IMG/VR virus record: IMGVR_UViG_3300035698_006157
Span: 1 to 31,057 of that record
Source: a virus
Length of the DNA: 31,057 nucleotides
Direction: 5' to 3' (one strand)
Below, in pieces: positions 30,653 through 31,057 of this stretch (the stretch's first letter is position 1; each line of letters starts with the position of its first letter). The notes beneath the pieces were generated by a model. It saw nothing but the letters and a program-made list of their open reading frames with translations. It was not told the DNA's origin and ran no database searches. Position numbers and translations under genes: made by a program.

Positions 30653-30680
30653 TTGCAATTCTGTACTTTTGTGGTATAAT
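30653..30680 (+). promoter_or_regulatory. Sigma-70-like promoter, copy 2
   Basis: TTGCAA (30653-30658), 16-base spacer, TATAAT (30675-30680). The -10 region is identical to copy 1 and the -35 is weaker. It probably serves the gene at 30849 through a 160-base leader. Confidence 0.7.
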
Positions 30681-30848
30681 ATAGGTATGAGTAGAGGAGA
30701 TAGACGACGACTAAGAAATTGATAAAAACTTTATCTGGTAGAATCGTCCTCCATGTTGTTATTGTGTTTGACCATATAAACCACTTTCGCAATCCGCATT
30801 TTTGTTTTTTGGTTCTGCTTTTGTTAGATTTGTTTAAGGAATTGGATA

Positions 30849-31057
30849 ATGTCAAAACGTCAAGGATATCATGAACATACTGAAGTCTGTGCAATGTGTA
30901 AGTATTCTCAGCATGTGGGATGTGAGAATGCCACAGCATGTAGAGTAGACTATCCAGAACATTATGATGAAGATGATTGCGTATCCGAAGATCATAACAT
31001 CGCGAATCATGTTGAATCTTATGGTACTTGTAAATCTTTTGAAAAATGGGATGTATA
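30849..31057 (+). CDS. Small cysteine-rich protein, partial (runs off right edge)
   Basis: ATG at 30849, after a TAAGGAATTGG ribosome site, open for 69 codons to the edge. The sequence begins MSKRQGYHEHTEVCAMCKYS. Further Cys residues are at GCENATACRVDY, DDC and GTCKSF, with many His and Asp residues, so zinc binding is likely. The protein is very acidic. The C-terminus is not seen. Confidence 0.65.
   Translation, partial: MSKRQGYHEHTEVCAMCKYSQHVGCENATACRVDYPEHYDEDDCVSEDHNIANHVESYGTCKSFEKWDV

Larger units (their letters stand above)
30414..30710. repeat. Duplicated promoter-leader segment (copies at 30414 and 30661)
   Basis: About 47 bases, from CTGTACTTTTGTGG through the ribosome site, are identical at 30414-30460 and 30661-30707, 247 bases apart. 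In the second copy the ATG that starts the gene is ACG, so the copy no longer opens the same gene. Confidence 0.85.

Overview
The window is part of the genome of a tailed double-stranded DNA phage, most likely a contractile-tailed (myovirus) phage distantly related to the T4 superfamily. The anchor is a clear T4 gp20-type portal protein (7546-9186). Support comes from a gp13-like neck protein (928-1668), a tail-tube-fold protein (10009-10767), a tape-measure-like protein (12862-15126), a tube-cap-like protein (15139-15894), a gp53-like baseplate wedge candidate (15904-16428), an endonuclease VII (26295-26588) and TATAAATA-type late promoters. The DNA is AT-rich, genes are tightly packed with 1-4 base overlaps and good ribosome binding sites. 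Early-type promoters look like bacterial sigma-70 sites, so the host is a bacterium; I cannot name it. I found no tRNA, IS element or CRISPR array.

Layout. (1) 1-10767, minus strand: a head and neck operon read from 10767 downwards. The order is tail-tube-like protein, membrane coiled-coil protein, 47-residue protein, portal, three very acidic proteins (228, 304 and 1163 aa), SAP-domain protein, terminator, neck protein, and an unidentified protein running off the left edge. (2) 10942-16428: an amidoligase-like gene (+), an unknown acidic protein (-), then a plus-strand tail block. (3) 16429-23448, plus strand: an early-type accessory region under sigma-70-like promoters. It holds a macro domain, a calcineurin-like phosphoesterase, a KH-domain protein, small membrane and zinc-finger proteins, a SWIM-finger protein, a PD-(D/E)XK nuclease, a membrane-anchored trypsin-like protease and a nucleotidyltransferase. 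One minus-strand gene, a HAD phosphatase, sits inside it. (4) 23445-29823, minus strand: a late cluster with an HExxH metallopeptidase, zinc ribbons, a nucleotidyltransferase, a DFSGK-domain protein, endonuclease VII and three acidic multidomain proteins, one ending in a GP88-like domain. (5) 29824-31057: a non-coding region with a 12-bp repeat array, then two duplicated early promoters and small cysteine-rich genes.

The most interesting signal is a short N-terminal motif, roughly [DG]-L-x-x-[FL]-[LF]-E-[ED]-[VL]-E, shared by about ten otherwise unrelated minus-strand proteins, including the isolated HAD phosphatase. It resembles, by position and by its [LIF]-x-E core, the capsid-targeting and protease-processing peptides of T4 internal head proteins. 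I infer that this phage packages a set of enzymes (phosphatase, metallopeptidase, nucleotidyltransferase, GP88 protein) into its head for delivery with the DNA. Two of these proteins carry the motif twice, as if they were cleaved into separate products. This is an inference from the sequence alone.
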